Counted from the first letter of the stretch, positions 1-9,675 are shown. The stretch is DNA of 41,000 nucleotides from Prorocentrum cordatum (GCA_963575745.1 CAUYUJ010016365.1:184001-225000); one strand, 5' to 3'. Notes: generated by a model from the sequence alone, not told the origin. Program-made: numbers and translations.

Positions 1-77
1 ATTCCAAGAGAGAATGAGAGACTGCGAGAATCGCAGACATACACAACATCACACAGTGACGTCGGAAACCTGTGTAG

Positions 78-218
78 AAAGCTATTCAAACAAACATACA
101 GACAGACAGACAAACATACTGCCAGTCAGAGGTAGAAAGAGATACAAAGTGCGAGAGATAAATACATAGATATACAAAGGTAGAGAGAGATATACATATA
201 TATATATACACAAAACAA
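78..218. repeat. short simple-sequence tract (CAGA/CATA, then TA)
   Basis: The sequence is built of short ACAGACAGACA, ACATACA and AGAGATA runs and ends in an alternating TA stretch at 191-210. It lies just before the first protein-like segment. No coding signal is seen in it, and open frames through it translate only to low-complexity peptide. Confidence 0.7.
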
Positions 219-229
219 ATGCTATCCAG

Positions 230-534
230 CGGCCGCTGCACCCTGGTGGCACAATTAAACTCAAAGCCGCGGAGACAGCGCTGATGCTGGATTTCGTGCT
301 CGACCACTTGCAGGTCCTCGGAGGAGCTGCGGTATTTGGAGGCGCATTTCTAGGAGCAGGCGTGGCGCTGCAATCGCTCCTGGGAGCGATCCGCGAGGAG
401 CCGTGCGTCGTTAGCGACGCGGGCCACCAGGCGATGGTGAACCTCGTCGACGTCCACATCAGGTGCTGCAAAGCGTCTGGAGTGGCGCTACTGCCTAAGC
501 ATCATCTTCTGTGCCATTTGGTTGAAAGGACCGC
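230..534 (+). CDS. partial gene, exon-like segment of an unrecognised protein (LPKHH motif)
   Basis: The frame is open from an AG at 228-229 and contains an ATG at 284. It reads as ordinary protein with balanced composition: a hydrophobic Gly/Ala/Leu stretch, then an acidic stretch, then a conserved-looking LPKHHLLCHL motif near its end. Left unspliced, it stops at 551-553. A GT at 535-536 in phase 2 would join exactly, in frame, to an AG at 1158-1159, giving ...ERTA-TPFHGSPKMYSTFVDETLN. From general acquaintance with dinoflagellate proteins I associate a His-rich LPKHH block followed by an NPKxYxTxxDExLN block with one uncharacterised domain, so I infer the two segments belong together. The 5' end may lie further upstream or outside the window. 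No function is assigned. Confidence 0.4.
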
Positions 535-1159
535 GTGGGCCAAACTCGCATAACATCTTCATCTCCAACCGACAACATCGCATCCTCCTCCTATCTCCCT
601 CCTCCCCTCCTCCCCCTCCCCCTCTCCTGTGGCCCCTGATGTGTCTGTCCTTTCCTCCCATCATCCCATCTCTTGCCGCCCTCGCTCCTGTGGCGACGCC
701 CCCCCCCCCCGTCTGCGTGCAGCGCACCTTCTGTTGGTGGCGAGGGTCTCAGGAACCGCCAGCCCGCAGAGCGGGCGATCAAGGTTGTAACCGCTCGCCA
801 CCCGACACAGGGAGGGTGGTCAGCTCTGGGCCCAAGGGGGCGACGGGGATTGACAAGGACGAGGGGCAGGAGGAGAAGGAGGATGATTGACACGATGCAG
901 AGGACGTTGTTTGTATAAGAGGTCATGTTGGTACAATCGAGCAGCTTTCCCTGCCGCATCGCCGCCCGACAATTCCAACGCTGCCCCAGAGGAACCCCGA
1001 AGCAAACCCAATGCAATACCAATGCATCTCAAATGCAAGGCCAATGCGTCCCCAACATATATAGGGTTATAGTTATAGTTGGTGTGATAGTTTGGCTTAG
1101 TTTGGTGTGTTTAGTTATAGTTGGTGGGATCGCGTTTCAGATGACCTTGCGTTTTCCAG
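535..1159 (+). other. probable intron between 230-534 and 1160-1364
   Basis: It starts with GT after ...ACCGC and ends GTTTTCCAG, a short pyrimidine run plus AG. Removing it keeps one reading frame (phase 2 on both sides). Inside are a TCC/CCCT pyrimidine tract at 588-645, a C run near 700-709, and a block of CAATTCCAACG/CAATGC-type short repeats at 965-1046. The splice sites are inferred from phase and protein sense, not from transcripts. The terminal AG could also be a spliced-leader acceptor for a gene starting at ATG 1185. Confidence 0.35.
965..1046 (+). repeat. CAATTCCAACG/CAATGC short-motif repeat, left block
   Basis: Degenerate units of about 9-12 bases (CAATTCCAACG, CAAACCCAATG, CAATACCAATG, CATCTCAAATG) follow one another. 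The same family of units recurs in the same orientation at 3190-3293, so the methyltransferase-like gene lies between two blocks of one repeat. This could be coincidence of a common dinoflagellate motif or the edges of one inserted segment. Confidence 0.6.
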
Positions 1160-1364
1160 GACACCTTTCCACGGGAGCCCCAAAATGTACTCCACGTTCG
1201 TCGACGAGACATTGAACATGCTGCTGCGCGATTTCGCGCGTTTTGCCCACCGCAGCACGTTTGAGCAGCGCATTTTCAATCTGATCGAACTCGTCAGACG
1301 ACTTGAACTTTCACCGTGGATACAGGCATCCTCATGTTTACCACTCATTGCTTTCAGGCGGTGA
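1160..1364 (+). CDS. partial gene, second exon-like segment (MYSTFVDETLN block)
   Basis: The frame carries an ATG at 1185 followed by MYSTFVDETLNMLLRDFA and an amphipathic stretch with FEQRIFNLIELVRRLEL, and closes with TGA at 1362-1364. It reads as real protein, not as a shadow of another gene. It fits as the continuation of 230-534 after splicing. Its end overlaps the start of the methyltransferase-like frame (ATG 1334) in another phase. A GT at 1293 (phase 0) and an AG at 1356-1357 would alternatively fuse this segment in frame to the methyltransferase through a 65-base intron. Which of the two is true cannot be settled from sequence alone. Function unknown. Confidence 0.4.
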
Positions 1365-2969
1365 TTGTGCTGGTCATGCTGGTTCGTGATACCCTGGGTG
1401 CACCGACGGATGTGTGTCAGGCAGCGTTGTCATGGGCGCAGCACCAAGCAGTACGTATTGCAAACCATGGGGTTGTAGCTCAGCTTGAGAACATTGACCA
1501 GAGCACCTTGGTGCTCCACACGTGTGCAGCAGCCGTGGTCAATGATTTGGATGACATCCCTCGGGAGCTGCACTTCGTCGAACTTTTTTCTGGCGCAGCA
1601 GGCACTTCACACATGCTGATATCACGTGCGAATCTTCGAGCTCGATCATTTGAAAGAGCTGATTACAATTATCAAGATGCTTGCAAACTGGTTGGCATGC
1701 TATACGCAATGTGGCTTGTCGCCGCTACCATCGAGAACGGGTGCATCCACTTCAGTCCCCAATGCAGCACGTGGATCACAATGACCCGTCAGAGTACTTT
1801 GAGGAGCCGCCAGGACGTCTTCGGCAACAATGGCAGAGAGGACGTGATGGAGGCGAACCACGTTGCATCGTTTGTGTCGGGCAGGGAGGGGGGCAGAGCG
1901 TTTTTCTGATGATGATGATGATAATGATGATGATGATGATGATGATGATGAGGATGAGGAGGAGGAGGAAGAGGAGGAGGATGAGGAGGATAGGAGAGCG
2001 ACGTGCGAAGGAAACGACGCAGGGAGCCAGCAGGGCGGAACACAAACAGCGGGCGTTGAGGACAGAGGCCAGTGATACAGAACGTTCGAAGGGAAGGGGG
2101 TGGCGCGGGAGGGGGGAGGGGCAAGGAAGGAGGAAGTCGAAGGGCCAGAGGGTGAAAGGATGATGGGCGCAGAAGTCGGTCACACCATTTCCTTGGGCAT
2201 GCGGATGTCGCAGACTCGTTAGATAGGGGAGGCGATCGAACGAGGACGCCTCGAACAAAATCAGATGTAGGCATAAAAATCCGACGGCGCCTCGTGGGCG
2301 TCCAGAGGCGATCGAACGACATAGCACGGATTCACGACGATCCCCGTCGTCCTTGTGAACGTCCGTCCCCGTCAGTCGTCCGTTCCATCATCCCGTCGTC
2401 ACCGATCGTCATTTCTCAGTCGTCCTCGATCGTCGTCTTCTTTGATTTCGCAGCGTCTGGATATGTTCGGGCAGGGGAGGTCTTACCTGATGGGGTTCGC
2501 AGACATTCGGAACGTTTGCTTCATGACCGAACAGCCCATCAACTCGCTGCTGTACAAACATGCGTCTGTGGAGATGGCCATCAGGCTCACAAGGGCAAAG
2601 CGTTTCGTGACGAACCTGCGAGCATTCGGTGCAAGGACCATGAAACCAATAGAGTGTTTCACTACACTCCCATTCGAGAGGTGCTGTGAGCTGTTGCAAC
2701 GAAACCAGAGACAAGCTAAGGCTACGATGGGTGGAGCGGGCGATCGACTTTGCGTTGAGTCAGCTCGTTGCATGCGTGAACTTAAACGCAAACACTCTGA
2801 AGAGTCCGAGGGCTCCAAAAATGGATGGGGCTCATCTCAGGGAACTTGGGTGAACGGAGCTAAACGTGATTTGCAAAGCTCTGCTGAATACCCGAAGGAT
2901 TTTTGTCTCAGGTATGCTCAACTTGTTTGCGACACCCTGGGCGTAGACGCTCGCTTTGATGAGGAGTGA
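1334..2969 (+). CDS. SAM-methyltransferase-like protein (C5-methyltransferase-like fold), split by an intron
   Basis: The protein is encoded in two parts. The first (ATG 1334 to about 1873, 180 codons) has a glycine-rich SAM-site-like motif FVELFSGAAGTS at about residues 81-92, an SPQCSTW motif at 141-147 in the place of the PCxxW block, and a GRED..EANHV stretch at 167-177. The second (about 2475 to TGA 2967-2969) continues with GFADIRNVCFMTEQPINSLL, an EQP block in the position of motif VI, then a basic C-terminal part. Order and spacing resemble an expanded dinoflagellate protein family related to DNA C5-cytosine methyltransferases; I recognise it by motif only. The Q in SPQC departs from PPC, so activity is doubtful. 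In-frame ATG 1334 is the first ATG of the frame; earlier starts would need splicing from 1292 to 1358. Substrate unknown. Confidence 0.6.
1874..2474 (+). other. probable intron with GAT/ATG microsatellite
   Basis: It begins GTGTCGGG directly after codon 180 of the methyltransferase-like frame (phase 0). It can end at AG 2452-2453 or at AG 2473-2474, both phase 0 and both preceded by pyrimidine-rich or short-consensus sequence; the second gives the better spacing between the EANHV and EQP motifs. It holds a TGA/ATG repeat at 1906-1950, a GGA-rich purine stretch to about 2000, another at 2085-2160, and a TCGTC-rich stretch before the acceptor. Short near-identical sequences (TCGGGCAGGGAGG at 1877 and TCGGGCAGGGGAGG at 2467) lie at its two borders, as often reported for dinoflagellate introns. 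Confidence 0.55.
1906..2000 (+). repeat. TGA/ATG trinucleotide microsatellite grading into GGA
   Basis: About 15 trinucleotide units of ATG/TGA with few interruptions run from 1906 to 1950 and pass into AGG/GGA units to about 2000. The tract sits inside the proposed intron, which explains how the flanking gene can stay readable despite it. Confidence 0.9.
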
Positions 2970-3886
2970 ACCAATGTCTGACTAGAGTCGCCCACTCTCG
3001 ACTTATCTGATCTGGAGCCTGTGGCGTTGTTTGCATGATATTTGGTATTTTGTTGGTTTCGTGCGTGGGTTAGCCACGCATGGCGCGACGCCTGTTCGGC
3101 GATCTCGGATGCTCGTGCTGTGGGGCAATAAATAAGTTCGACATCCCCCCCCCAAAACGCAGTATAGTCATCACCCTTTGCCATGCACATGCAATTACAA
3201 CGCAAATCAAACTCATTGCAGCAGCAACTCCAACTCAATTCCAACGCAAACCCAACGCAATCACAATGTAATTCCAATGCAATTCCAATGGTAGACTGAG
3301 TGTGAGAGCAACGTTGTTCAGGTTGGTTTCCAACTTTCGGTGCAGAGGCACCTTCTCTCGCCACGGCTGATTTCGCTTCGGAAATTCTGGCCAGATGCAC
3401 CCCTTGCAGACTGATATGAGCTGCATAGTTCGTTTGCTTCGCCACAGCGAATGCGTTTATTGAGAATGCTCGGCAGGAGCAGGCGATTGGGGACATGGAG
3501 GGGATATAGAGTGAACGAGGGGATGTAAAATAGGGCGAGCGTGTGGGGGAAGAATGTAGCAAACGGTGAACGTTACTCGAACATGGGGGAATTGGGTGGA
3601 GAGAAGATGCTCAGCTGAAGATACCCCAAACGTTTATCTGCTCGAACCTGAAGGCAGCGGGGTGGCCGCCACCGTCCGGTAACAGCCCCTTTGAAGGGGC
3701 CTCGGCCGATGGCGAGTCCTGCCAGGGGCGCTGAGGCGCTGCCCCGCGACGACAGCGAGCTCGCGGCTGCAGGCGGCCAATTCCCGACTCACCCCCAACA
3801 TCTTTTGAGTTCCCCCCCCCCTCTGTGCGCTGACAGGCGGCGCCGCGACGCAGCGCGGCAGCAGGAGGCGGCGCTGCGACGCTGAG
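2970..3886. other. intergenic sequence with CAATTCC repeat block
   Basis: No convincing gene. At 3190-3293 units such as CAATTCCAACGCAAACC and CAATGTAATTCCAATG repeat the motif of 965-1046. The rest (3300-3880) is unique-looking sequence that becomes GC-rich from about 3650; open frames here lack recognisable features. A C10 run lies at 3807-3817. Confidence 0.6.
3190..3293 (+). repeat. CAATTCCAATG short-motif repeat, right block
   Basis: Clear tandem of degenerate units CAATTACAACG, CAACTCAATTCCAACG, CAAACCCAACG, CAATCACAATG, TAATTCCAATG, CAATTCCAATG. Same orientation as the block at 965-1046. Confidence 0.7.
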
Positions 3887-4009
3887 GTGCAGCCAGAGAG
3901 CCAGAGGAGGAGGAGGAGGAGGAGATCTCCGAGCAGCAGGTCGCGCCAGCAGGAGAGGAGGACGAGGCGGAGGAGCCGTTCCAGCCGTCGGAGGCGCGAG
4001 AAGAGGAAG

Positions 4010-5113
4010 ATGAGCACCAGGCCGAGGAGGCGGCGCAGTCGGCGGTCGCGGAGGCGGCGTAGTCGCCAGGCTGAGGAGGTCGAGGAGCGCATGCTGAGCG
4101 CAGAAACTAAGAAGAATCTGCCGATGGCGATGGCGTTGGTCCAGGAAGCCAAGAGAACACGCACGCGCGCGCAGCTCTTCGAGAAGGTCGCCCAGATCAT
4201 GCATAAAGATCAGAAGGCACCAGCCCCGATCAGCTCGCCCAAAGAAACCACAGCTCCCGTACGACAAGCAGCGAAAGAAGATCACGTGGAGAAGCCGAGC
4301 AAGCCCGAGATAGAAGCTGCTTTTCGGGGAGACCCAGCTGCAACCGACAAGCTCATTCGAGCTGGCTGGAAGTTGTCAAAGGTGATAAGTTCGACAGGGG
4401 TGGTGAAGCGGTCTTGGTCAGCACCGCCTTACCAGGTTCGCAATCGACCGACTGTGATTCGGAGCCCGAGCTGCACGCGTCGGCCGAGCTTGTCGCCAGA
4501 GAAGGTCTTCAGCGACGACGAGGGTTCGCTGACCGCCTTGGAGACGCCGTGCGGTTCGACGGTATCCGAAGGGCCACCAGCGACAAGCCCCCCTACGCCT
4601 ACGCCGCCGTCGCCGACCCGCCCTGCGGATGGGCAGACCGACTCCGAGGAGGCAGAGGACGATTCCTCGGGGGAGCCAGGGCAGACGCTGCTGGACAGGA
4701 TGCTGGAGGAGGAGGAGCCGCGCAGAGGAGCGGCGCAGAGGAGCCAGGAGGAGCAGCGCAGGCTGGCCAGAGGAGCAGCGCAGAGGAGCCAGGAGGAGAC
4801 AGAGGACCAGCGCAGGCTGGCCAGGGCTCAACCAACCCCGACCGACCCCCCGACAGACGAAAGGGGAGAGGGAGGAGGGAATGAATACACAGGAGGAGGA
4901 GGAGGAGGAGGAGGAGGAGGAGGAGGACCGAGGAGGCAGAGGAGGAGAAACAGCGAAACGGAGGGGCGAACGAAAACTTTCAAACCAACACATGTTCCGA
5001 CCGATTCCTTATCATCTTCTTCCTCCTCCTGTTCCTCTCCCTCCTCCTCCTCCTCCTCCTCCTCCCGTCGCTTATCCCTTCTCCTCGATCCGACTGGCAA
5101 CTATTATCATTAG
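4010..5113 (+). CDS. hypothetical Arg/Ser-rich, low-complexity protein
   Basis: The open frame extends upstream to about 3887 but the first ATG in frame is 4010, giving about 367 residues. Order of segments: an Arg/Ser-rich N-terminus resembling RS domains; a charged, partly helical middle beginning MLSAETKKNLPMAMALVQEA and containing KPSKPEIEAAFRGDPAATDK, with balanced composition that looks truly coding; a Ser/Pro/Thr and acidic stretch; a repeat of RRGAAQRSQEEQRRLA/RGAAQRSQEETEDQRRLA; then poly-Gly (GGA repeat at about 4888-4926) and poly-Ser (TCC/CTT repeats at 5010-5070). The tail is probably simple-sequence read-through. At 3900-4078 an alternative frame reads as an acidic Glu/Ala-rich peptide, so a frameshift near the start is possible. 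No family recognised; may be an RNA- or chromatin-associated basic protein, or not expressed. Confidence 0.4.
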   Translation: MSTRPRRRRSRRSRRRRSRQAEEVEERMLSAETKKNLPMAMALVQEAKRTRTRAQLFEKVAQIMHKDQKAPAPISSPKETTAPVRQAAKEDHVEKPSKPEIEAAFRGDPAATDKLIRAGWKLSKVISSTGVVKRSWSAPPYQVRNRPTVIRSPSCTRRPSLSPEKVFSDDEGSLTALETPCGSTVSEGPPATSPPTPTPPSPTRPADGQTDSEEAEDDSSGEPGQTLLDRMLEEEEPRRGAAQRSQEEQRRLARGAAQRSQEETEDQRRLARAQPTPTDPPTDERGEGGGNEYTGGGGGGGGGGGGPRRQRRRNSETEGRTKTFKPTHVPTDSLSSSSSSCSSPSSSSSSSSRRLSLLLDPTGNYYH

Positions 5114-5290
5114 TCTCCTCTTACTCCCCCTCCTCCTCCCCCCCTCCCCCTCCCTCTCATGCTCTTTGTTTCTTCATCCTCTTGCTCTCGTATTGCTCCT
5201 CGTCTTGTTCGAAATCTCAAGGTTTCCTTGCCGTCTACTCCTCTCCTCCTCCTCCTCCACCTCCTCTTCCTCGGGGTACGCGCGGAACAA
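4885..5290. repeat. GGA tract followed by complementary TCC tracts
   Basis: A (GGA)n run at about 4885-4926 is followed by (TCC)n runs at 5020-5070, 5125-5155 and 5240-5272. The runs are mutually complementary, so single strands could fold onto each other. The stretch also makes spurious poly-Gly, poly-Ser and poly-Pro frames. Confidence 0.8.
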
Positions 5291-5515
5291 CTCGAAGACC
5301 ACCCCTCTCCCCCGACCTCCCCGCGAGGCTGGCCATGAGGCGCGTGCTGGACAAGTGCGTGCGCCGAGCCGCGCTGCACCGCAACGAGGTCCTCACGAGT
5401 GACCTCTGACGTGGCGGGCGGGCGGATCGGCGCCAGCCGCCACGGATGCGCTCGGCCACGGATGCGCTGCGCCACGCTCGCGACGCAGCGCCCCCCTTTG
5501 CCGCCGTCCCTCCGA

Positions 5516-5734
5516 GGAGATTTGAGGAGTAGTGGTGGCGACGAGGACGATGGAGGAGGAGGAGGAGGAGGAGGAGGAGGAGGAGGCTGACCAGGAAACA
5601 TTGGGCCGAGCGGGGATCGAGGAAAGTAAAAAAAACAGGAGATTTGAGGAGTAGTGGTGGCGACGAGGATGATGGAGGAGGGGGAGGAGGAGGAGGAGGA
5701 GGCTGACCAGGAAACATTGGGCCGAGCGGGGGAT
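5516..5734 (+). repeat. two direct copies of a 100-120-bp unit
   Basis: Copy 1 (5516-5637) and copy 2 (5638-5734) both run from GGAGATTTGAGGAGTAGTGG through GGCGACGAGGA(C/T)GATGGAGG and a GGA tract to GAGGCTGACCAGGAAACATT and GGGCCGAGCGGGG. Copy 1 continues ATCGAGGAAAGTAAAAAAAACA; copy 2 instead passes into the palindrome at 5735. No coding function. Confidence 0.9.
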
Positions 5735-5784
5735 CGAATTCGTTTTAACAAGGATAACATGTTACCCTTGTTAGAACGAATTCG
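5735..5784. repeat. 50-bp near-perfect palindrome
   Basis: Left arm 5735-5759 and right arm 5760-5784 are reverse complements at 23 of 25 positions with no loop. Both ends carry CGAATTCGTT. It sits directly after direct copy 2 and before the inverted copy at 5887, so it may be the centre of a foldback structure. Confidence 0.9.
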
Positions 5785-5886
5785 CGCTGGTGCGGATCAC
5801 CCTCGGTTGGGGCCAAAACACACGAACCAACAACAGCTTCATAGATACATAAAACAATCACGAGAGGTGCAACTGTCCCTGAGTGT

Positions 5887-5970
5887 TTTTTTTGCTTTCC
5901 TCGATCCCCCGCTCGGCCCAATGTTTCCTGGTCAGCCTCCTCTTCCTCCTCCTCCTCATCCTCCTCCTAC
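5887..5970 (-). repeat. inverted copy of the 5516/5638 unit
   Basis: Read on the minus strand this is GGA tract, GAGGCTGACCAGGAAACATT, GGGCCGAGCGGGGGATCGAG, then GAAAGCAAAAAAAACA, matching copy 1 (5579-5636) almost base for base, including the A8 tract that copy 2 lacks. With the palindrome it makes a larger inverted-repeat structure over about 5516-5970. Confidence 0.85.
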
Positions 5971-8460
5971 GCGGCACAGATTGAAACGCGCGCTGTGGGG
6001 CGCGATCTGTCTGAGGAGCGCGCCGACATGATGTCACACGGCTGATGCCATCAAAATCATCAGCCAAACGCGTGCTAACACTTATACCTGCAACATAAAC
6101 ATGCCATTCGACATATTTTTATCACATTGCAAAGAACTTGGAAATCCGACTTCAAATCAAACTGTATCTAGTAAGTAAAATGAAGTGCGAAATTTTGCCC
6201 TGATAATCTCAAGGATCTGGACCAGAGGGTCGCCCAGATGAGGCCGGGCCACCACCGCTGCAATAGGGCGCAGAAGTCGGATGAACTCCTGCCTCTGGGT
6301 CGGCGGGGCCCTGCGGTGACCTCGCCCGTCCGACGCGGAGGGGGCATGTCGCCCCAGGCCAGAGATGACGCCGCGGCCAGGGCGGCCCCGCCGACTGCGC
6401 GGTCACCGACGGCGGGCGCGAGGCGCCCGGGCGGCAGGTCCTAGCGACCCGGCGCATGGCAGACCCCTGCGCCCCCCCTCGCGGCATGGGGCGCGCGTGG
6501 GTCGACCCGAGGCGGCGCGCGAGCGCCAGCTTCCAAGCCGGCGAGGCCTGGAGTTGGTGCCGCGGTCTGAGCCCCGAGCCCGTAGGCGGGCCCCGCGAAC
6601 GCAGCGACGGCGAGAAGCCAGTGCGCAGCAGCGGGGACAAATAGCGTTGAGAGATCGCGGTCCACTGCGAGTGGCCACCTCCTAACAGAGGACCCCCGAT
6701 GCCGATCCGATCTGGGAAGCCAAGGGCGCGCGCGAGCACCGGCCTCCGCGCCGGCGAGAGCGGCGCGGCCCGGCAGGGGGCGGGGCGCCCTCCAACCCAG
6801 CGAAGCCAGGCGGCGGGCCCACCTGCAAGCACCTGGGAAGCGGTGGAGGGTCCAGCCCCGGAGGGAGGCAAGGTCGCTGCGCCGCGATCGCCAAACCCGG
6901 CAAATCGGGCGTCTCGCGCGCGGGGGCGCCCCGTCTAGGCGCGGGCGGAATCGCCGTTGCGCCGTCGACGCCCATGCGCGCTAAACAGAGCAAGCCCTTA
7001 GCACCCCCGGGACTGGAGGTCCCCGCAAGAGGGCTGCTCGGCCGAGCGTCGACGTAGAGCCGGGGCGAAGCGGCGGGGGGGGGGGGGCGAAAGAGTAGCG
7101 GGGTGGAAGGGAGAAGGATCCACCCACCCCGACCCCTCCACCCATTGCGAGGTTGTCTTCGCACCCTTGGCTCTTGAGCCCAGTGGCGGGCGACTCTGGG
7201 CGTTTGCTCTGGCCGGCAGTGAGATCGCTGGCGGCGCAACTGGCGGGCAGGGCCAGCACCGCGGCTGGGGCCCACGGGGGGCGAGCGTTGGAAACGTGCG
7301 CCGGACCGCGGCTGCTGACATCCTTCCGCTGGGCGACGCCGAGAGCTGTCGGAGCGGCGCAGGGCGGCCGGCGGCGAGGGCCGCGGCCGTCTTCGCGCAG
7401 AACGTTCGGCGTCTGAGAATAGAGGCGGCACTGAGCCACGGTGCAAAGCGTGGCGCATTGGCGCGCGAGCTCCTCGTTCTCGCCCTCCTCCTCATATTCC
7501 CCGAATTGAAAGCCTCCGCCGACCCCGGGCCCAATGGGAAGAGGCGAGGAAAAGAAGGCCGGCAGTTTTGCTGCGGGGAAGGCGTGGCAGGCGCCATCGG
7601 CAGCCGAACCAAGCGAGCGGGGCCTAGGAGCCAACACTGAAACGTAGAGTTTGACAGGCCGCTGCAAGCGGGGCCAGTTAGCTGCCGCGCCACGCATGGC
7701 CCGATGAGCCACTGCGACGCGGGACCCTGCGGGTCACCGCGTGGAGTAAGGACCGGCAAGTGAGAGGCAGGCAGAAGACGGAACAAGCAGGGACCGAGGC
7801 CGCGCGCGGCAGGCGGCCACTACGACCCCCCACCAGCAACGACCGACGCCTCTGGCGACCGGTCGTGCCCTAGAGGGTTGTCGAGGCTGTCGGCGAGGCC
7901 CCGGACGTAGTCGAAGGAGCCCTAACGCGCGGGCCGCGGCCGGGAACCGGCTGGGGGCGGCGCACCGTGGGGCCGAGAAGCTGCAGACACCGCCGAAGCG
8001 CCGCGAGGAGGATAATAAGAGAGACAGGAGCAGGAAGAGGAGGACCAGGAGGAAGAAGAGGCGGAGGAGGCGGAGGAGGAGGAGGAGGAGGACGAGGAGG
8101 AGGAGGAGGAGGAGGAGGAGAGAAGCCCCAAGTGGTGACCACCCCTGGCGCTGCCCGCTTCATGCGCGGGCCTCCTGCCCCGCGGCGACCGAGCGGCCCC
8201 TGGCGGCGGGGGTCGGCCCGGCCAGGAGAGGCGCCGCCGAGGAGCGCACCCACGGCCACCGCCGAGAGGCCGCTGAGCATCGCGTGACCGCTCCCCCAAG
8301 AAGGATGCGCGGTGCCCATCGGTCGGAAAAAAGTAGGTAGAAACATGAAATAGGAAGGCGTTGAAAATAGATTGGGTTTCCGCCCGCCCCCTAAAGAGGA
8401 CGGAAAAAGTGAAGCCACTCGATCATTGAAGTAGGAAGGCGCTTAAAGTAGCTTGGAATC
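5971..8460. other. GC-rich stretch with no recognised gene
   Basis: From about 6180 to 8300 GC is extreme, so all six frames are open for long distances and most translate to Arg/Pro/Ala/Gly-rich peptide. The only frame that reads somewhat like protein is on the minus strand at about 7712-7200 (with a FQFGEYEEEGENEELARQ segment), without a known domain; I would not call it a gene. A G13 run lies at about 7075-7087, a GGA tract at 8035-8120, and a small duplicated TAGGAAGGCG(T/C)T motif at 8351 and 8431. Confidence 0.6.
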
Positions 8461-9480
8461 TGGAACTTAAAGAATACCTACTGTCGTCAACGACCGATGG
8501 GTAAGGATGCAGGGGCCTTGGACGCCCATGTCAAAGCTTTTCGAGCGGGTCTGTCCACCGAACGTACTCTGAGGAGGGACCGAAGGTGGCCGAAGAGGCA
8601 AGTATGTGATGGTACCCCTGGGAAGCCGATCATTATTACTATCAGTGTTGGCTGTATCTCGTGTCACGGGGGGGGATCGGCGGGGGGGAACATTGGGGGC
8701 AACTCGTAGGGGGATGGCCATTGGGGGTTACGTGTGCCCACATCCACTGCCGAGGGACCGTTGAGCATCGCATCACAAGGGCGCTCGAGCGCGCGGCCTT
8801 GCGCGGGAACCTAACGCACGAGAGCGCGCAATTGGCCCCGCTCTTCCGTCGACCATACAGACATCTCCCCGCTCAATCGGATATGAGCGGTCAGCATCGA
8901 ATCGATGACTCGGACCTGGTTGGAATAGACACTGGATCGGACCGCATCGACACGGACTCGGAATCGACTCGGATCGGCCGCTCCAGATGCACAGCAAAGC
9001 TATGCAAACATCGGGCCAGATCGTCGAACAATTGAATCAGATCGGTCGGTTCGCAATGAACCCCGTCCAAGTGGGCAGATATTCATTGTCCACTACTCGG
9101 CGGCGCGCCTAGGGAGGAAGTGAGAAACGGCGTGCCTTCTCAGAGATCGGCGGAGATCTCAGAAGCCGTCTGGCCTTCTGGGAAGCCCCCTGTGGCTCCG
9201 GAGGGGGCTTCGCCTTCTGAGACGGTCCGCCCCCTCTGCCTTCCCCAATTGAGCGCGCTGCCGAACGACTCCTCGACATCCCAGGGCGCCACCCCGAAGC
9301 GGTGGATGCAGACCCAAAGACCCGATGTCCTGACCTTTGAGAGAGCGCGTTTCACAGGCGCTTGCCTTGGGAACATTCGGCGGCACATTCGAACCAGGGG
9401 GGGCCCCCCCCAACACTCGGCGCCGCCCCCCCTTTCCAACCCCCCCCCCTCCCAGGGGGGGCGGTTCAAACACCCCCCAC
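8461..9480. other. intergenic, with TCGGATCGG motif cluster and a hairpin
   Basis: At 8875-9050 the motifs ATCGAATCGATGACTCGGA, GATCGGACCGCATCGACACG and GAATCGACTCGGATCGGCC form a loose cluster that resembles 29090-29480. At 9182-9211 GAAGCCCCCT pairs with AGGGGGCTTC around a 10-base loop. No gene seen. Confidence 0.55.
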
Positions 9481-9489
9481 CCCCCTGCG

Positions 9490-9675
9490 TCGGCGCCAGC
9501 GCTGGCGCTGGCGGCGGCAAGAGGCGCCGACGGCAGACGCAGCGACGATGACCAGACAGAGCCTGAGGGAAAAGGGGTGGGTATCCACCAAACACCCCCC
9601 GCTCCCCTCCCTCTTGGCGCCGGCACCGGCGCCGGTGCTGGCGGCGGCCAGCAAACGCAACGACGATAACCAAAG
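9490..9675 (+). repeat. degenerate direct repeat of a GGCGCCGGC-rich unit
   Basis: The segment GCGCTGGCGGCGGCAAGAGG...CGCAGCGACGATGACC at about 9500-9551 recurs as GGTGCTGGCGGCGGCCAGCA...CGCAACGACGATAACC at about 9630-9671, an offset of roughly 120-130 bases. A related, more diverged GGCGCCGGCGCCGGC block lies beyond the ACC tract at 11300-11465. Confidence 0.6.

Noticed and set aside
3611-4285. Minus-strand 188-224-residue frames opposite the Arg/Ser-rich gene
   Set aside because: Shadow frames with Leu/Arg/Pro bias; the plus strand reads better as protein.
7171-7190. CTTGAGCCCAGTGG as a second relict spliced leader
   Set aside because: Only the first eight bases match the leader's complement; the rest does not, and no gene lies in the right place.
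6209-7786. Long minus-strand frames of 220-262 residues in the GC-rich region
   Set aside because: All frames are open because stops are rare at this GC content; composition is Arg/Pro/Ala and no motif is seen.
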